In this document: one piece after another, positions 26,525 through 36,495 of the stretch | How the letters are laid out: the number at the start of each line of letters is the position of its first letter | How positions within the stretch are numbered: the stretch's first letter is position 1 | Assembly (NCBI GenBank): GCA_017454335.1 | Contig: JAFTDE010000050.1 | Coordinates: forward strand, 1 to 61,693 | Origin: Bacteroidales bacterium | GTDB lineage: Bacteria > Bacteroidota > Bacteroidia > Bacteroidales > UBA932 | DNA: 61,693 nt | Reading direction: 5' to 3' | Notes under the pieces: generated by a model | The model's input: the letters and a program-made list of their open reading frames with translations, nothing else | Told to the model about the DNA's origin: nothing | Database searches by the model: none | Translations under genes and position numbers: made by a program

Positions 26525-27466
26525 ATGAAAAGAATCACTCCCCTGCTGGCCCTGCTGGCCCTGACGGGCTGCGGTCAGAGTTGGACCAACCCCATCATCA
26601 CCGACATCTACACGGCGGATCCCTCCGCGCGCGTGTTCGGCAACACCCTGTACATCTATCCCAGCCACGACAAGGACAACGCCTTCACCTTCAACATGGA
26701 GGACTACTATGTCTTCAGCACGCGGGACATGAAGACCTTCACGAACTGCGGACTGGCCTTCGACGCCATCCGGCAGACCGAATGGGCGCACGCCCAGGCC
26801 TGGGCGCCGGACTGCATCGAGCGGAACGGCAAATACTACCTGTACTACCCCGCCGACCGCCGCCACATCGGCGTCGCCGTCAGTGACAGCCCGACCGGAC
26901 CCTTCCACGACGCCCTCGGCCATCCGCTGCTGAGCATCGACTCTCCGGGCGTCGTATGCAACCGTGACTTCATCGATCCCTGCGTTTTCATCGACGACGA
27001 CGGCCAGGCCTACCTGTACGTGGGCCAGAACACCGTCTGCTGCATCAAACTCAACGAAGACATGATCTCCTACGAGGGCGAGGCCTTCGTCATCGAAGGC
27101 TGCGACGAATTCTTCGAGGCCATCTGGATGCACAAACGCAAGGGCAAATACTACCTGTCCTATTCGAACGGGACCTGGAACGGGGAACAGCCCCAGATCG
27201 CCTATGCGATGTCCGACAGCCCCACGGGGCCCTTCGAATACAAGGGCATCATCCTGGATCCGGTCAGCAGCGGGACGAACCACCACAGCATCGTCAAGTT
27301 CAAGGGCAAGTGGTACATCTTCTACCACAACGCCGACCTGAGCACCAGCCGCACCCCGGAAGCCGGACGCTTCAACACCGTGCGCCGCAGCGTCTGTGTC
27401 GACCGCCTGTACTACAATCCGGACGGCACCATCAAAAAGGTCGTCATGACCTCCGGATTGCAGTAA
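26525..27466 (+). CDS. GH43-family glycoside hydrolase, lipoprotein
   Basis: The product is 313 aa with a lipoprotein signal ending LALTGC. Classic GH43 triad: Asp32 in YTADPSARVF (base), Asp151 in DFIDPCVFID (pKa modulator) and Glu198 in FFEAIWMHKR (acid). NHHSIVKFKGKWYIFYHNA is a typical family segment. It is probably an arabinofuranosidase or galactosidase for pectin side chains, held at the outer membrane. It is the last gene of its operon and ends in a strong terminator. Confidence 0.88.
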   Translation: MKRITPLLALLALTGCGQSWTNPIITDIYTADPSARVFGNTLYIYPSHDKDNAFTFNMEDYYVFSTRDMKTFTNCGLAFDAIRQTEWAHAQAWAPDCIERNGKYYLYYPADRRHIGVAVSDSPTGPFHDALGHPLLSIDSPGVVCNRDFIDPCVFIDDDGQAYLYVGQNTVCCIKLNEDMISYEGEAFVIEGCDEFFEAIWMHKRKGKYYLSYSNGTWNGEQPQIAYAMSDSPTGPFEYKGIILDPVSSGTNHHSIVKFKGKWYIFYHNADLSTSRTPEAGRFNTVRRSVCVDRLYYNPDGTIKKVVMTSGLQ

Positions 27467-27467
27467 C

Positions 27468-27502
27468 AAAAAACCGGTTGGAGATCATCCAACCGGTTTT
27501 TT
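27468..27502. terminator. Bidirectional intrinsic terminator
   Basis: A 15-bp perfect stem (27468-27482 with 27488-27502), 5-base loop, with A-tract and T-tract on both sides. It lies between the convergent GH43 and GH28 genes and should serve both. Confidence 0.9.
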
Positions 27503-27520
27503 CTTGTATGTGCGCGATGA

Positions 27521-28948
27521 TTACTGCGCCGAAGCGAAGGTGTCGTTGATCACTTCGCCGTTGATGGTGCAGTTCTCGAAGGTCACGTCCTTGTAGGCGC
27601 CGCGCAGGCTGTTGCCCGCCGCCACACCGTCGAAGGTGCTGTTCTTGACCAGGATGTTGCAGACATTCTCGGGATCGTCCAGGCCGTCGATGACCAGGGC
27701 GTTGCGGGCCTTCTCGCAGGTCACGTTCTCGATGAGGATGTTGCGGACGGTCGGGATGAAACCGCGCTCGGCCACCTCGTTCGGTTCATAGCGCAGGTTC
27801 ACGCTGGCGATCGCGCCGCCGCAGGTACCGACCTCGACATCCTTGAAGAAGATGTTCTCGATGACGCCGCCACGGGCCGTGGAGGTCTTGATACGAAGCA
27901 CCACATTCAGGTGCGGGGAATCCATCTTGCAGTTGTACACGTACAGGTTGCGGTAACCGCCGGAAATCTCGGAACCGATGGTCACGCCGCCGTGGCCGTT
28001 GGCCATGTTGCAGTTGCGCACGACGATGTTCTCGCTCGGACGGGCCCAGCGGCGGCCGTCCACGTTGCGTCCGCTCTTGATGGCGATGCAGTCGTCACCG
28101 GTGTTGAAGGTGCAGCCCTCGATCAGCACGTTCTTGCAGGACTCGGGGTCGCAGCCGTCCCCGTTGGGGCCGTCGTTGTCCACGGTGACGTCACGGATGG
28201 TGAGGTCCTCGCAGAGCAGCGGGTGCAGCACCCAGAACGGCGAACGCAGCAGGGTGACGCCCTCGATCAGCACGGTCTTGCAGAGGGTGAAGTTCACGGT
28301 CTGCGGACGGAGGGTGTTCTCGGTCGTGGTGATGCGTTCATAGACGGGCATCGAAGCCTCGCCCCATTTGAGCAGTTCGAGACGCGAAGGCTTGATGAAT
28401 TCGGCCGTCTCGTCGTCGTTCAGGTAGTGGCCGCGGCGCTCGTTGTACTGCTGGAGGGCCCACCAGTTGTCGCGGGCCGCCTGGCCGTCGATCGTACCCT
28501 TGCCGGTCAGGGCGATGTTCGTCTCGCCGTAGGCGTAGATCAGCGGATGGGCGTTGTTCACGTCAACACCCTCCCAGCGCGTACGGACAGCCGGGAAATA
28601 CAGGTCCACGTCGGTGAGGAACTTCAGCGTGGCGTTGTCCTCGAGGTGCAGGTTGACGTTGCTCTTCAGCGTGATGGGGCCGGTGTAGAAGACGCCGTCG
28701 GGAACGACGACGGTACCGCCGCCCTGGAGGCTGACGGTCACGATGGCCAGGTTGATGGCTTCGTGGCAGGGCTGGTTGGGATCATCGGGCACGGCACCGA
28801 AATCCGTAATGGACACGGTACGGTCCGGGAAACTGACCTTGGTCATCTCCCTGACGATCTTGTCAGCCTGCTTCCACGGGTCGGAAGGATTGGACGAGCA
28901 GGCCACCAGGACCAGCGCCGCCGCAATGAAATACAATACTTTCTTCAT
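27521..28948 (-). CDS. GH28 polygalacturonase-type glycoside hydrolase, lipoprotein
   Basis: The product is 475 aa with a lipoprotein signal ending LVLVAC. The beta-helix has PNGDGCDPES (Asp264), FNTGDDCIAIKSGRN (Asp285/Asp286) and TIGSEISGG. It is the third GH28 of the locus and distinct in sequence from the other two, suggesting different chain-length or linkage specificity. It is the last gene of a minus-strand operon CE8, CE8, PL10-CE8, GH28. Confidence 0.9.
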   Translation of the reverse strand: MKKVLYFIAAALVLVACSSNPSDPWKQADKIVREMTKVSFPDRTVSITDFGAVPDDPNQPCHEAINLAIVTVSLQGGGTVVVPDGVFYTGPITLKSNVNLHLEDNATLKFLTDVDLYFPAVRTRWEGVDVNNAHPLIYAYGETNIALTGKGTIDGQAARDNWWALQQYNERRGHYLNDDETAEFIKPSRLELLKWGEASMPVYERITTTENTLRPQTVNFTLCKTVLIEGVTLLRSPFWVLHPLLCEDLTIRDVTVDNDGPNGDGCDPESCKNVLIEGCTFNTGDDCIAIKSGRNVDGRRWARPSENIVVRNCNMANGHGGVTIGSEISGGYRNLYVYNCKMDSPHLNVVLRIKTSTARGGVIENIFFKDVEVGTCGGAIASVNLRYEPNEVAERGFIPTVRNILIENVTCEKARNALVIDGLDDPENVCNILVKNSTFDGVAAGNSLRGAYKDVTFENCTINGEVINDTFASAQ

Positions 28949-28963
28949 AATGTTGATGGTTTG

Positions 28964-31081
28964 TTAGTACTCGAGAATGGGCCAGAGGTCCCGCAGCGTC
29001 TGCTCGGGATTCCACTTATTGTCAAAAGTCCAGAGGGCCGTGCACTCCCAATGCTCGAGGACATGCCCCTGCTCGGTGCGGATGAACTGGTCGGCCGCAT
29101 CGATGGGCGACTTGTCCAGGCTGTTAGCGAGCCAGCCGGAATGGCCTCCCTCGCGGACATTGTTGTAGTAATAGAAGCGCTCGCCCCAGACACACGGATC
29201 CTTGACCTGGTCAGAATAGGCGTAATGGATGTTCTGGTCCAGGATGTTGGCGCTCATGCGACTGTGCAGGATGTAGATGCGCGCATCGTGGTGATAACGG
29301 CCCAGCAGGGTCGGCGACGCGGCGTCGAAGTTGGAGTTCGTGATGACGAACTTCTTGTCCTTGCTGCCGCGGCCGTCATGCCAGATCATGGCACGACCGT
29401 CGCCGTAGAAGTTGCAGCGCGTCATGTAGCACCAGCCGCGCGGGCAGACGAAATCGACGCCGGGCGTGATGACGTCCAGGTCGGCGTGGTAGTACATGCC
29501 GTCACCGGACGGGGCCCAGAGCGACAGGGCGTCGTTGCCGGTGGACTTGATGGTGGAGTTGATGAGGATGGTGCGGTCGGCGCGGCCCATCACCACCATG
29601 CGGTGCTGGATGGACTGCGGCTGCTTGGGATCGACCGGCGAGGCGTCGAAACCGTTGATCAGCGTGAATCCGCTCATGATCAGGTCATGGGCCTCGGCGG
29701 CGATGTTCACGACATTGCCTCCGGCCCGGCGGCCCTCGACGACGGGAGCCGTCTCTTCGGAAAGTTCGATGACCGTGTTCTCCCGGTCTTCACCGACCAG
29801 GATGATGCAGGGCTTGTTGATGTTCAGCGCCTCGTGGTAAGTGCCGCTCAGCACCAGGATCTTGAAGTATCCGGCCGGCGAGGTGGGAGCCTTGTCGATG
29901 GCGGCCTGGATGCTCTCCCCCGGTTTCACGACCACGTCGAAGTCCTTCGGATTCATCTTGTGCTCGCGGAACAGGGTGAAGATTCCGTTCTCGTTGCCGC
30001 CCTTGCCCTTGAGGTCGATCTTGACCTTGTACTTGGGATCGTTCTCCCTGACCCAGGCCAGGTAGGGCTCGTACAGCTGGGCCGGGTTGGAATTGAACCA
30101 GCTGTATCCGTTGCGGCGTTCGCGGCCGATCTCCTCCAGCCGGCGGCGCGGCAGGCCGTCGCGGTCGCAGACGAAGGGCTCGGTGTACTGCAGGTCATAG
30201 AAACGCGCCCACAGCGGAGCGGCGTCGGGATCGGGCACCAGACGGGTCGTACGCTCGCCGTCCAGCATGCCGCGTTCCAGCCGGTAGCCGGTGATCTTGT
30301 AGGTATCGAACCATTTCATGGCTCCGTGGACGGCCGCCTTGATCCGCTTGTCCGGATTCTTGATGTTCATCAGGAACTGGACCATGCGGGCGCTCTCCAT
30401 CGAGCAGTAGGAAGGCAGCTCGAAGGCCCGGCCCGTGATGGGCGCCAGGGTGACGGGATCCACCTGCTGGCACCAGACGGTGGGCTGTTTCTTCACGACG
30501 ATCTGGGCGTTGAGGATGCAGTCGAGGCCCCGCTGGTACGAATCGCGCAGGCGGACCTTCATCGCCTCATCCACCAGGTCCCCGCCGTACGGGGCGTTAC
30601 CCTCGAAGATGTTCTGGAACATCGTCAGGATGTTCGTCATGTTGTTGTCGTTGAAGGTGATGTTCACCTGGTACTCGATCGGGTCCGGCCAGAACTGGGG
30701 CCAGCCGCCGTTCGCATACTGGCCGCCCAGCAGGAACTCGAGGCCCCTGACGAAACCTTCGCGATACTTCGGATCCTTCGTCGCCTGGTAGGTATGCGCC
30801 AGGGTGGTCATCTGCGAGGTCGTCGCATTGTTGTCCACGGTCGAATCGTCCGTGCGCTGCTTTTCACGCTGGACCTGGGCGATCTGCTGCGGGGTCAGCG
30901 CAGCGGACATGTTGGTGTTCTTGGGCCAGCCGCCGGTCACGCGCTGGTACAGCAGGATCTGGTCGGCGACACGGATTCCCTCGGGAGATCCGTAATCGGG
31001 AGCCTGGAAGGCACCGCGAGGCTGGGCCCCCAGACAGAGGCCCAGCAACGCGGCAGAAATGGTTAGGATGATTTTTTTCAT
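28964..31081 (-). CDS. Bifunctional PL10 pectate lyase - CE8 pectin methylesterase
   Basis: The product is 705 aa with a signal peptide ending near LCLGAQ. Residues about 40-345 form a PL10 pectate lyase (TGGWPKNTNM, NGGWPQFWPD, TFNDNNMTN, WCQQVDP, AFELPSYCS). Residues about 380-700 form a CE8 beta-helix (VVVKPGESIQAAID, GYFKILVLSGTYHE, LSLWAPSGDGMYY). The esterase removes methyl groups so that the lyase can cut the homogalacturonan it exposes. Both catalytic modules look intact. Gaps to its neighbours are 15 and 19 bases. Confidence 0.9.
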   Translation of the reverse strand: MKKIILTISAALLGLCLGAQPRGAFQAPDYGSPEGIRVADQILLYQRVTGGWPKNTNMSAALTPQQIAQVQREKQRTDDSTVDNNATTSQMTTLAHTYQATKDPKYREGFVRGLEFLLGGQYANGGWPQFWPDPIEYQVNITFNDNNMTNILTMFQNIFEGNAPYGGDLVDEAMKVRLRDSYQRGLDCILNAQIVVKKQPTVWCQQVDPVTLAPITGRAFELPSYCSMESARMVQFLMNIKNPDKRIKAAVHGAMKWFDTYKITGYRLERGMLDGERTTRLVPDPDAAPLWARFYDLQYTEPFVCDRDGLPRRRLEEIGRERRNGYSWFNSNPAQLYEPYLAWVRENDPKYKVKIDLKGKGGNENGIFTLFREHKMNPKDFDVVVKPGESIQAAIDKAPTSPAGYFKILVLSGTYHEALNINKPCIILVGEDRENTVIELSEETAPVVEGRRAGGNVVNIAAEAHDLIMSGFTLINGFDASPVDPKQPQSIQHRMVVMGRADRTILINSTIKSTGNDALSLWAPSGDGMYYHADLDVITPGVDFVCPRGWCYMTRCNFYGDGRAMIWHDGRGSKDKKFVITNSNFDAASPTLLGRYHHDARIYILHSRMSANILDQNIHYAYSDQVKDPCVWGERFYYYNNVREGGHSGWLANSLDKSPIDAADQFIRTEQGHVLEHWECTALWTFDNKWNPEQTLRDLWPILEY

Positions 31082-31100
31082 TGGATATGGTTGGTATGGA

Positions 31101-32594
31101 TTATCTTCTCGGATCCCATCCGTTCAGCACGTAAGCCGGATTGCGGTACAGCCGGAGCAGTTCGGCATCCTTCTCGGCATCCAGCTGGCGGCAGAGCGGG
31201 TCACGCTCGGAGACATCGACCAGCTCGCCCGTATCGGCATCGCGGGTGTTGAACTCCAGCATGGTCTGGGACTCCATGGCGATGCGGCTCCAGCCCTTCG
31301 GGTTCAGGTCGCGGACCAGGCAGTCGATGATGACCATTTCGGCATCGGGATAGCCCATGTGCGGCTGGGTGGTGGCGTGGCCGTAGTCGAACTTGCCGCG
31401 GCTGGCCTCCATGAGGCACTCGACGAAGACATCGCCGTGCGCGGGCTTGAAGTTGCGGATCCAGGCCATCGGGCCACCGCCGTTGATGATGTGGCAGCGA
31501 TAGGCGAAGACGGAGCCGCGTCCGAGCATCGAGTCGCCGGCGCCGACCAGTTTGCAGCCCTCCAGGTAGATGGTGCCGTTCAGCTGCCAGGCGTCACCGG
31601 TACCGACGATTTCGCTGCGGTAGATGCCGACGCGCTCGCCGTTGACCAGGATACCCTCGGCCTGACCCCAGACATCGGTGGCGATGTACATGTCCTCGAT
31701 GGTGATGTCACGGCAGTTGTCGACGGTGAAAGCCGCACGGCGGGAAGGGAAGGTGCCGGGCATCTCGTTGGTCTTGTAGTTGGTCGGATGCGGGTTGAAG
31801 ACTTCGCAGTTGGCATAATGGACCTTCGTGAGATCCATGCCCTCGCCGCGGATCACGATGTTGGACTTGTTGCGGAAATAGACGATTTCCTCGTATTCGC
31901 CGCGGGCGATGTTGATGACGGTGCGTTCCTTGCTCCAGTCGGGGACATAGTCCAGGGCGCCCTGGACGGTGTTGAAGTCACCGGTTCCGTTGCAGTTGAC
32001 CATCAGGAAATGCGGATCCTTGGGCCCGGAAGCCTTGGTCTTGAACTTCCACTCGTTCTTCTTGACACCGGCGAAGTTGCCGCAGTTGATCACGCCCTTG
32101 TCGATGGTGACATAGTACTCGTGACCGTACTCCAGCAGGTTGTGGTGCAGGTAGATGATGGCCGTGGAGTCACGGATCAGGATGGGATAGAAGTGGAAAC
32201 CGTCCGTGAATCCGCCGATGATCGTCAGCTGGTACTCCGTATTGGACGTCGGATCGGCCCCGCAGGACGGGGTGCCCGGGGTCGTGTCCTTGTTGGTCGG
32301 GATGCTCGTACGCGTATAGTCGTACGGGGTCTTCATGTAGTCGCATTCCGGACCGTACTGGCGGCCGCGGGTCGGACCGGCGGGAATGCTGAGGTCCAGC
32401 GCATCCACCTGTTTGCCGGTGGCCGCGTCGAATACGCGCACGAATCCTTTCTCGCCCAGAGTGGGGACATCGGAGAATTTCAGGATCAGGTGCGTGTCAG
32501 GGTTCACGTTTTCAGCTCCCTTTGCAGGGAAATAGGAAGGTGTCTGTGCTGCGGCCAGCATCGGCAGCGCGAGCAGTAAAAGTTTGAGTAACAT
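31101..32594 (-). CDS. CE8 pectin methylesterase with N-terminal Ig-like domain
   Basis: The product is 497 aa. The start at 32594 gives a signal peptide (cleavage near LAAAQ). Residues 20-190 resemble a bacterial Ig-like (SbsA/Big_5) domain (FPAKGAENVNPDTHLILKF). Residues 200-490 form a CE8 beta-helix with NGTGDFNTVQGALDYVPD, GTFPSRRAAF, GTGDAWQLNGTIYLEGC and GAGDSMLGRGSVFAYRC, the last two probably holding the catalytic Asp pair. It is a paralogue of the next gene upstream. Confidence 0.88.
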   Translation of the reverse strand: MLLKLLLLALPMLAAAQTPSYFPAKGAENVNPDTHLILKFSDVPTLGEKGFVRVFDAATGKQVDALDLSIPAGPTRGRQYGPECDYMKTPYDYTRTSIPTNKDTTPGTPSCGADPTSNTEYQLTIIGGFTDGFHFYPILIRDSTAIIYLHHNLLEYGHEYYVTIDKGVINCGNFAGVKKNEWKFKTKASGPKDPHFLMVNCNGTGDFNTVQGALDYVPDWSKERTVINIARGEYEEIVYFRNKSNIVIRGEGMDLTKVHYANCEVFNPHPTNYKTNEMPGTFPSRRAAFTVDNCRDITIEDMYIATDVWGQAEGILVNGERVGIYRSEIVGTGDAWQLNGTIYLEGCKLVGAGDSMLGRGSVFAYRCHIINGGGPMAWIRNFKPAHGDVFVECLMEASRGKFDYGHATTQPHMGYPDAEMVIIDCLVRDLNPKGWSRIAMESQTMLEFNTRDADTGELVDVSERDPLCRQLDAEKDAELLRLYRNPAYVLNGWDPRR

Positions 32595-32646
32595 GGTAAA
32601 ACAATTGCGGTTAAAATAGTTTAGGCACAAAGTCAGTCAAATTTAA

Positions 32647-32654
32647 CAAAAATA
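32647..32654 (-). promoter_or_regulatory. -7 box upstream of the CE8 gene
   Basis: TATTTTTG on the minus strand lies in the 71-base gap between the two CE8 genes, predicting a leader of about 46 nt. Confidence 0.5.
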
Positions 32655-32665
32655 AAGCACTTTTC

Positions 32666-34210
32666 CTAATCGAAATAGCTGAACGGTTTCCATCCGGCCA
32701 GAACCCAGGCACGGTCGCGGTAGCTGGCGATCAGTTCGGCATCCTTCTTCGCATCCAGCTGGCGGGAGCGCTTGTTGCGGCCGCTGTAATCGACGGGCTG
32801 GTCCGTATCCAGGTCCCGGGTATTGTACTCGTACATCCGCTGGGTCGGCTGGGCGATGAGGCTCCATCCGAGGGGATTGAAATTCTTCGTCTTGCAGTCG
32901 ATGACGACAAACTCCGCATCCGGATACGGCAGGGCCGTATTCTTTTTGGCGTCCTCGTTCGTGCCGGTCCGGGTCCAGTCGGCGGGACGCGCGCCCGTGC
33001 TCTCGAAACTGCATTCGACAAAGACGTCGCCGTGGTGGCCGGCCGTGTTGCGGACATAGGAGAACGCTCCGCCTTCGTTGCGCAGGGCGCAGCGGTATCC
33101 GAACACCGTGCCGCGGCCCAGGAAGGTGTCTCCCCCGCCGTCCACTTCGCAGGATTCCATGTAGATCGTGCCGTTCGCCTGGACGGCGTCACCGGAGCCG
33201 ATGATGTGGACCTTGTACAGGGCGATCCGCTCGCCGTTGATCAGGATGCCCTCGGCCTGGCCGCGCAGGTCCGTGGCGATGGTCATGTCTTCGATGGTGA
33301 TGTCGTGGCAGTTGTCCAGCATGAACGCGGCACGCCGGGACGGGAAGGTGCCGGGCCACTCGTTGGTCTTCAGCAGCAGCGGGTGCGGGTTGAAGACCTC
33401 GTTGTTGGGATAGTGCACGCGCGTCAGTTCCTTGCTTGCGCCGATCAGTTTGACGTTCCCTTTGTTGCGGGTATAGACGATTTCTTCATAATCCCCCGCC
33501 GCGACGGTCACGACCGTCTGCCGCTCGCTGAAATCCGGAATGAAGTCGAACGCTCCCTGGACGGTGTTGAAATCCCCGCTGCCGTCGGCGGCGACCGTCA
33601 GGTTCCAGGGATCGGCGGGGCCGTTCTTCTTGGTCGAGAACTTCCATTCGCCCTTCTTGACGCCCGGGAAATCTCCGCAGACCAGCACGTCGGGATCGAT
33701 GGTCACGTAGTATTTGTGGCCGTACTCCAGCATGTTGTTGTGCAGGTAGATCGTGGCGACGTTGTCATGGACGATGACCGGGTGGAAATGGAAGGCGTCC
33801 GTGAATCCGCCGATGATCGTCAGCTGGTAATCGGGCGGGGTCGGTTCCGCCTGTGGGCAGGACGGCGTCCCGGGCACGGTATTCCGGTTGGTCGCCATCT
33901 CCGTACGGTCATAGCTGTACGGCACGCGGAGGTAGTCGCATTCCGGGCCGTATCCGCGTCCCTGGGTCGGTCCGGCCGGGATGCTCAGGTCCAGGCAGTC
34001 GACCAGTTCGTCCGTCGCCGCGTCATAGACCCGGATGAATCCGGACTCGCCGATCCGCGGCGTCCCGTCGAAAGTGAGGACCAGATGGGTGTCGGGGTTG
34101 ACGTTGCGGGCCCCTTGGGAAGGGAAAAGGCTGGCGCCCTCGGGCGCGGCCGGCCGGCACGCCGTCACACAAAGCAGCGCGCCCGCCAGAAGGAGGAGGA
34201 ATCGTTTCAT
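32666..34210 (-). CDS. CE8 pectin methylesterase with N-terminal Ig-like domain, lipoprotein
   Basis: The product is 514 aa. The start at 34210 gives a lipoprotein signal ending LLCVTAC; a 24-aa upstream extension was rejected. The architecture matches the neighbouring paralogue: an Ig-like domain (FPSQGARNVNPDTHL) then CE8 helix with DGSGDFNTVQGAFDFIPD, GSGDAVQANGTIYMESC and GGGDTFLGRGTVFGYRC. The lipid anchor here versus the free signal peptide of its neighbour suggests one cell-bound and one released or periplasmic esterase. Confidence 0.88.
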   Translation of the reverse strand: MKRFLLLLAGALLCVTACRPAAPEGASLFPSQGARNVNPDTHLVLTFDGTPRIGESGFIRVYDAATDELVDCLDLSIPAGPTQGRGYGPECDYLRVPYSYDRTEMATNRNTVPGTPSCPQAEPTPPDYQLTIIGGFTDAFHFHPVIVHDNVATIYLHNNMLEYGHKYYVTIDPDVLVCGDFPGVKKGEWKFSTKKNGPADPWNLTVAADGSGDFNTVQGAFDFIPDFSERQTVVTVAAGDYEEIVYTRNKGNVKLIGASKELTRVHYPNNEVFNPHPLLLKTNEWPGTFPSRRAAFMLDNCHDITIEDMTIATDLRGQAEGILINGERIALYKVHIIGSGDAVQANGTIYMESCEVDGGGDTFLGRGTVFGYRCALRNEGGAFSYVRNTAGHHGDVFVECSFESTGARPADWTRTGTNEDAKKNTALPYPDAEFVVIDCKTKNFNPLGWSLIAQPTQRMYEYNTRDLDTDQPVDYSGRNKRSRQLDAKKDAELIASYRDRAWVLAGWKPFSYFD

Positions 34211-34255
34211 GAAGGTCAATGAGATTGGTTGGTGTAAAGTTACACAATTCCGCGT

Positions 34256-34291
34256 AAAAAGAAAAGGGGGCGCGATTTGCATCGCGCCCCC
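34256..34291 (-). terminator. Terminator after the first susD
   Basis: An 11-bp perfect GC-rich stem (34266-34276 with 34281-34291), loop TTGC, is followed on the minus strand by TTTTCTTTTT. It separates the SusC/SusD unit from the CE8 operon. Confidence 0.9.
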
Positions 34292-34321
34292 GGAATTGAG
34301 GATTACTCCTTTTACGCCGGC

Positions 34322-36481
34322 CTAATAACCGGGGTTCTGCATGGCGTTCTTTTCCTCCGTAGTCAGCGGCTTGCCGTCCTTGGTGATGTTGTCCAGGAAG
34401 GTCTGTGGAATCGGACGCACATAGTGTTTATTCGGGTTAAAACTTCCACCATATTGACTAGTATAGGTGTTCCCATTAAAGTAGTCAACCGTCTTGCCTG
34501 CGACATCTGTCATTGTCTTACTGTTGACTGTGTCATTAAAGTACAGACGTTTCTCAAGTGTCTTCGTACGGGCCAGATCCTGCCAACGAATCAACTCACC
34601 GTAAGTTTCACGGGATTTTTCATTCAGCAAGAAGCACAACGCTTTGTCATAATCACTGGTGTAGCCCAACGCATTAATCACATAGAGGTCCTCCTTGGGA
34701 TAGGATGTCGTAGTTACTAGCGGAAGAACCGAAGCCTTTGCATTCATTTCAGCCCGATAAGCAGGATCGTCCCAACCACCAATGGAATAGTAATAGGAAT
34801 TCTGCGGATAGTACGAGCAGTTATGATCCAAGCCGGAAAGACTGGCTCGGAACTGATTGCTAAAATAGGCTTGACCGCCATCCACATAGTGATCACGCTC
34901 TTCGCCGGCCTTAAACTGTGCACGTTCACGGATGGGCTGAACTGCGGCAAGTCCTTCATTGTACTTGCCTTGACGGACAAGTGCTTCGGCCTTGAAGAAA
35001 TAATCCTCAGCAGAACGAGCTGTCACTACGTCACGGAAACTACCGTTTGTAAACTCCGGAGTGGCACCGTCAATAAACTTACTGATGCTGCAGTACAAAC
35101 GTTCATCCTGACGAGGAATCATGCACGTTCCAATAGGGTCATCGCTCCCTCCCGGTTCGTCATAGACCAGCAGCGCAGCAAGTGCAGGGATAAATTTTCC
35201 CGTACGATAATCAATTCGGCTATACGGAGTCTTTGGCGTCGCATTGTACTGCTTAATCACTTCATCTTTGTAGTACTTCTGGCCATAATCAGCACGGTTA
35301 ATAATAAACATTGTGCTAAGATACTCACCTTCATCATTAGGGAAGTAATCCTTAGCAACAGCCGTCTCCCCATTGCTAAAGTATAGCGTCGATGTCGAAG
35401 AAACCGTTGCACACTTGTTAACGGCAAAAGTCATTCGCATGGACTTCCACAGGCGAGAATCGTTCTCCAGGTCATAAATATAATAGGCATAACGAGGAGA
35501 TGGTTTCATACGCTGATAAGGGCGTCCACCCGGGATATCACGTTTCATTAAAGCGAAATTCTCATACCAAGGGATGTACATCTGATAATAATCTCCGCCA
35601 TAAATTCGACCAAGAGCTTCATTGGCAGAGTTTCCCATCGCCAAAAGAATTTCCGAATTAGTTTCCGTGATGGAATTATCGTATGTGGTAAAATTGTTGA
35701 ACAAGTCGTTATATTCAGCCACGATCGGATGAGCAGCGATAACAATATCAGCGTACTTAATGCACTCTGCCAGGTCATTGACCTCATAGTTCTTGTTCCA
35801 GTCCGCATTGATTTCGGACGCTCTCCACAAGTGTGCCTTAGCGAGGTAATGAGCTGCCGTATATTTATCCAACTTGTTATTTTTAATGACTGAAACATCA
35901 GAAGTCAGCATCGCGTAGGCGGCTTCAAGGTCCTGAATGATTACTTTGTATACCTCTTCCCGACTAGCACGTACGAATTCACGTTCCGGCCCACCGGACG
36001 GCTCCGTTTTCAAAGGAACATCGCCAAACTGGCTGACTAAGAACAAATAACAAAAAGCACGGAAGAAATACGCCGTCCCCAAAGTCTCATTCTTCAAGGA
36101 CGACCCTTCCACTGCCTTCTCCCGAGAGAGAACCACATTGCAGCGGCCGATCCAATAATAGTAAGGATCCCACATGCCGGCGGTAGAACTCGCATTGATT
36201 CGAGCATCGTACGAATTCCAAGCCTCGCCTTGTGTGTCGCTACCTGCAGTCATTTCATCAGTTCCCGTCTGGATATAATTCCAAGTAGCACGACCAAAGT
36301 AGTCCTGAAGTACGCCATAAAGGCTCATGGACATGGAGTAAAGTCCCTCAGGGGAATCAAGGTAGTCAGATGACGCGGCATCCCGCTTGGTCTCCTTTAA
36401 GAACGCATCGGTACAAGATGTAGAGAGCAAAAGGGCCCCCGACATCACAACAAATGCAATAGATTTGAATATAGTTTTCAT
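34322..36481 (-). CDS. SusD/RagB-family glycan-binding lipoprotein (copy 1)
   Basis: The product is 719 aa; the start at 36481 gives MKTIFK and a lipoprotein signal with Cys23 (LLLSTSC). TPR-type helices and a RagB C-terminal domain are visible. It is a close paralogue of 39837-42002. It caps the SusC pore and captures oligosaccharides, presumably pectic oligomers. Base composition is clearly more AT-rich at third codon positions than copy 2, except near the 3' end (34322-34420), where the two copies are almost identical at DNA level. Confidence 0.94.
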   Translation of the reverse strand: MKTIFKSIAFVVMSGALLLSTSCTDAFLKETKRDAASSDYLDSPEGLYSMSMSLYGVLQDYFGRATWNYIQTGTDEMTAGSDTQGEAWNSYDARINASSTAGMWDPYYYWIGRCNVVLSREKAVEGSSLKNETLGTAYFFRAFCYLFLVSQFGDVPLKTEPSGGPEREFVRASREEVYKVIIQDLEAAYAMLTSDVSVIKNNKLDKYTAAHYLAKAHLWRASEINADWNKNYEVNDLAECIKYADIVIAAHPIVAEYNDLFNNFTTYDNSITETNSEILLAMGNSANEALGRIYGGDYYQMYIPWYENFALMKRDIPGGRPYQRMKPSPRYAYYIYDLENDSRLWKSMRMTFAVNKCATVSSTSTLYFSNGETAVAKDYFPNDEGEYLSTMFIINRADYGQKYYKDEVIKQYNATPKTPYSRIDYRTGKFIPALAALLVYDEPGGSDDPIGTCMIPRQDERLYCSISKFIDGATPEFTNGSFRDVVTARSAEDYFFKAEALVRQGKYNEGLAAVQPIRERAQFKAGEERDHYVDGGQAYFSNQFRASLSGLDHNCSYYPQNSYYYSIGGWDDPAYRAEMNAKASVLPLVTTTSYPKEDLYVINALGYTSDYDKALCFLLNEKSRETYGELIRWQDLARTKTLEKRLYFNDTVNSKTMTDVAGKTVDYFNGNTYTSQYGGSFNPNKHYVRPIPQTFLDNITKDGKPLTTEEKNAMQNPGY

Positions 36482-36495
36482 ATCGAATGCCATTT

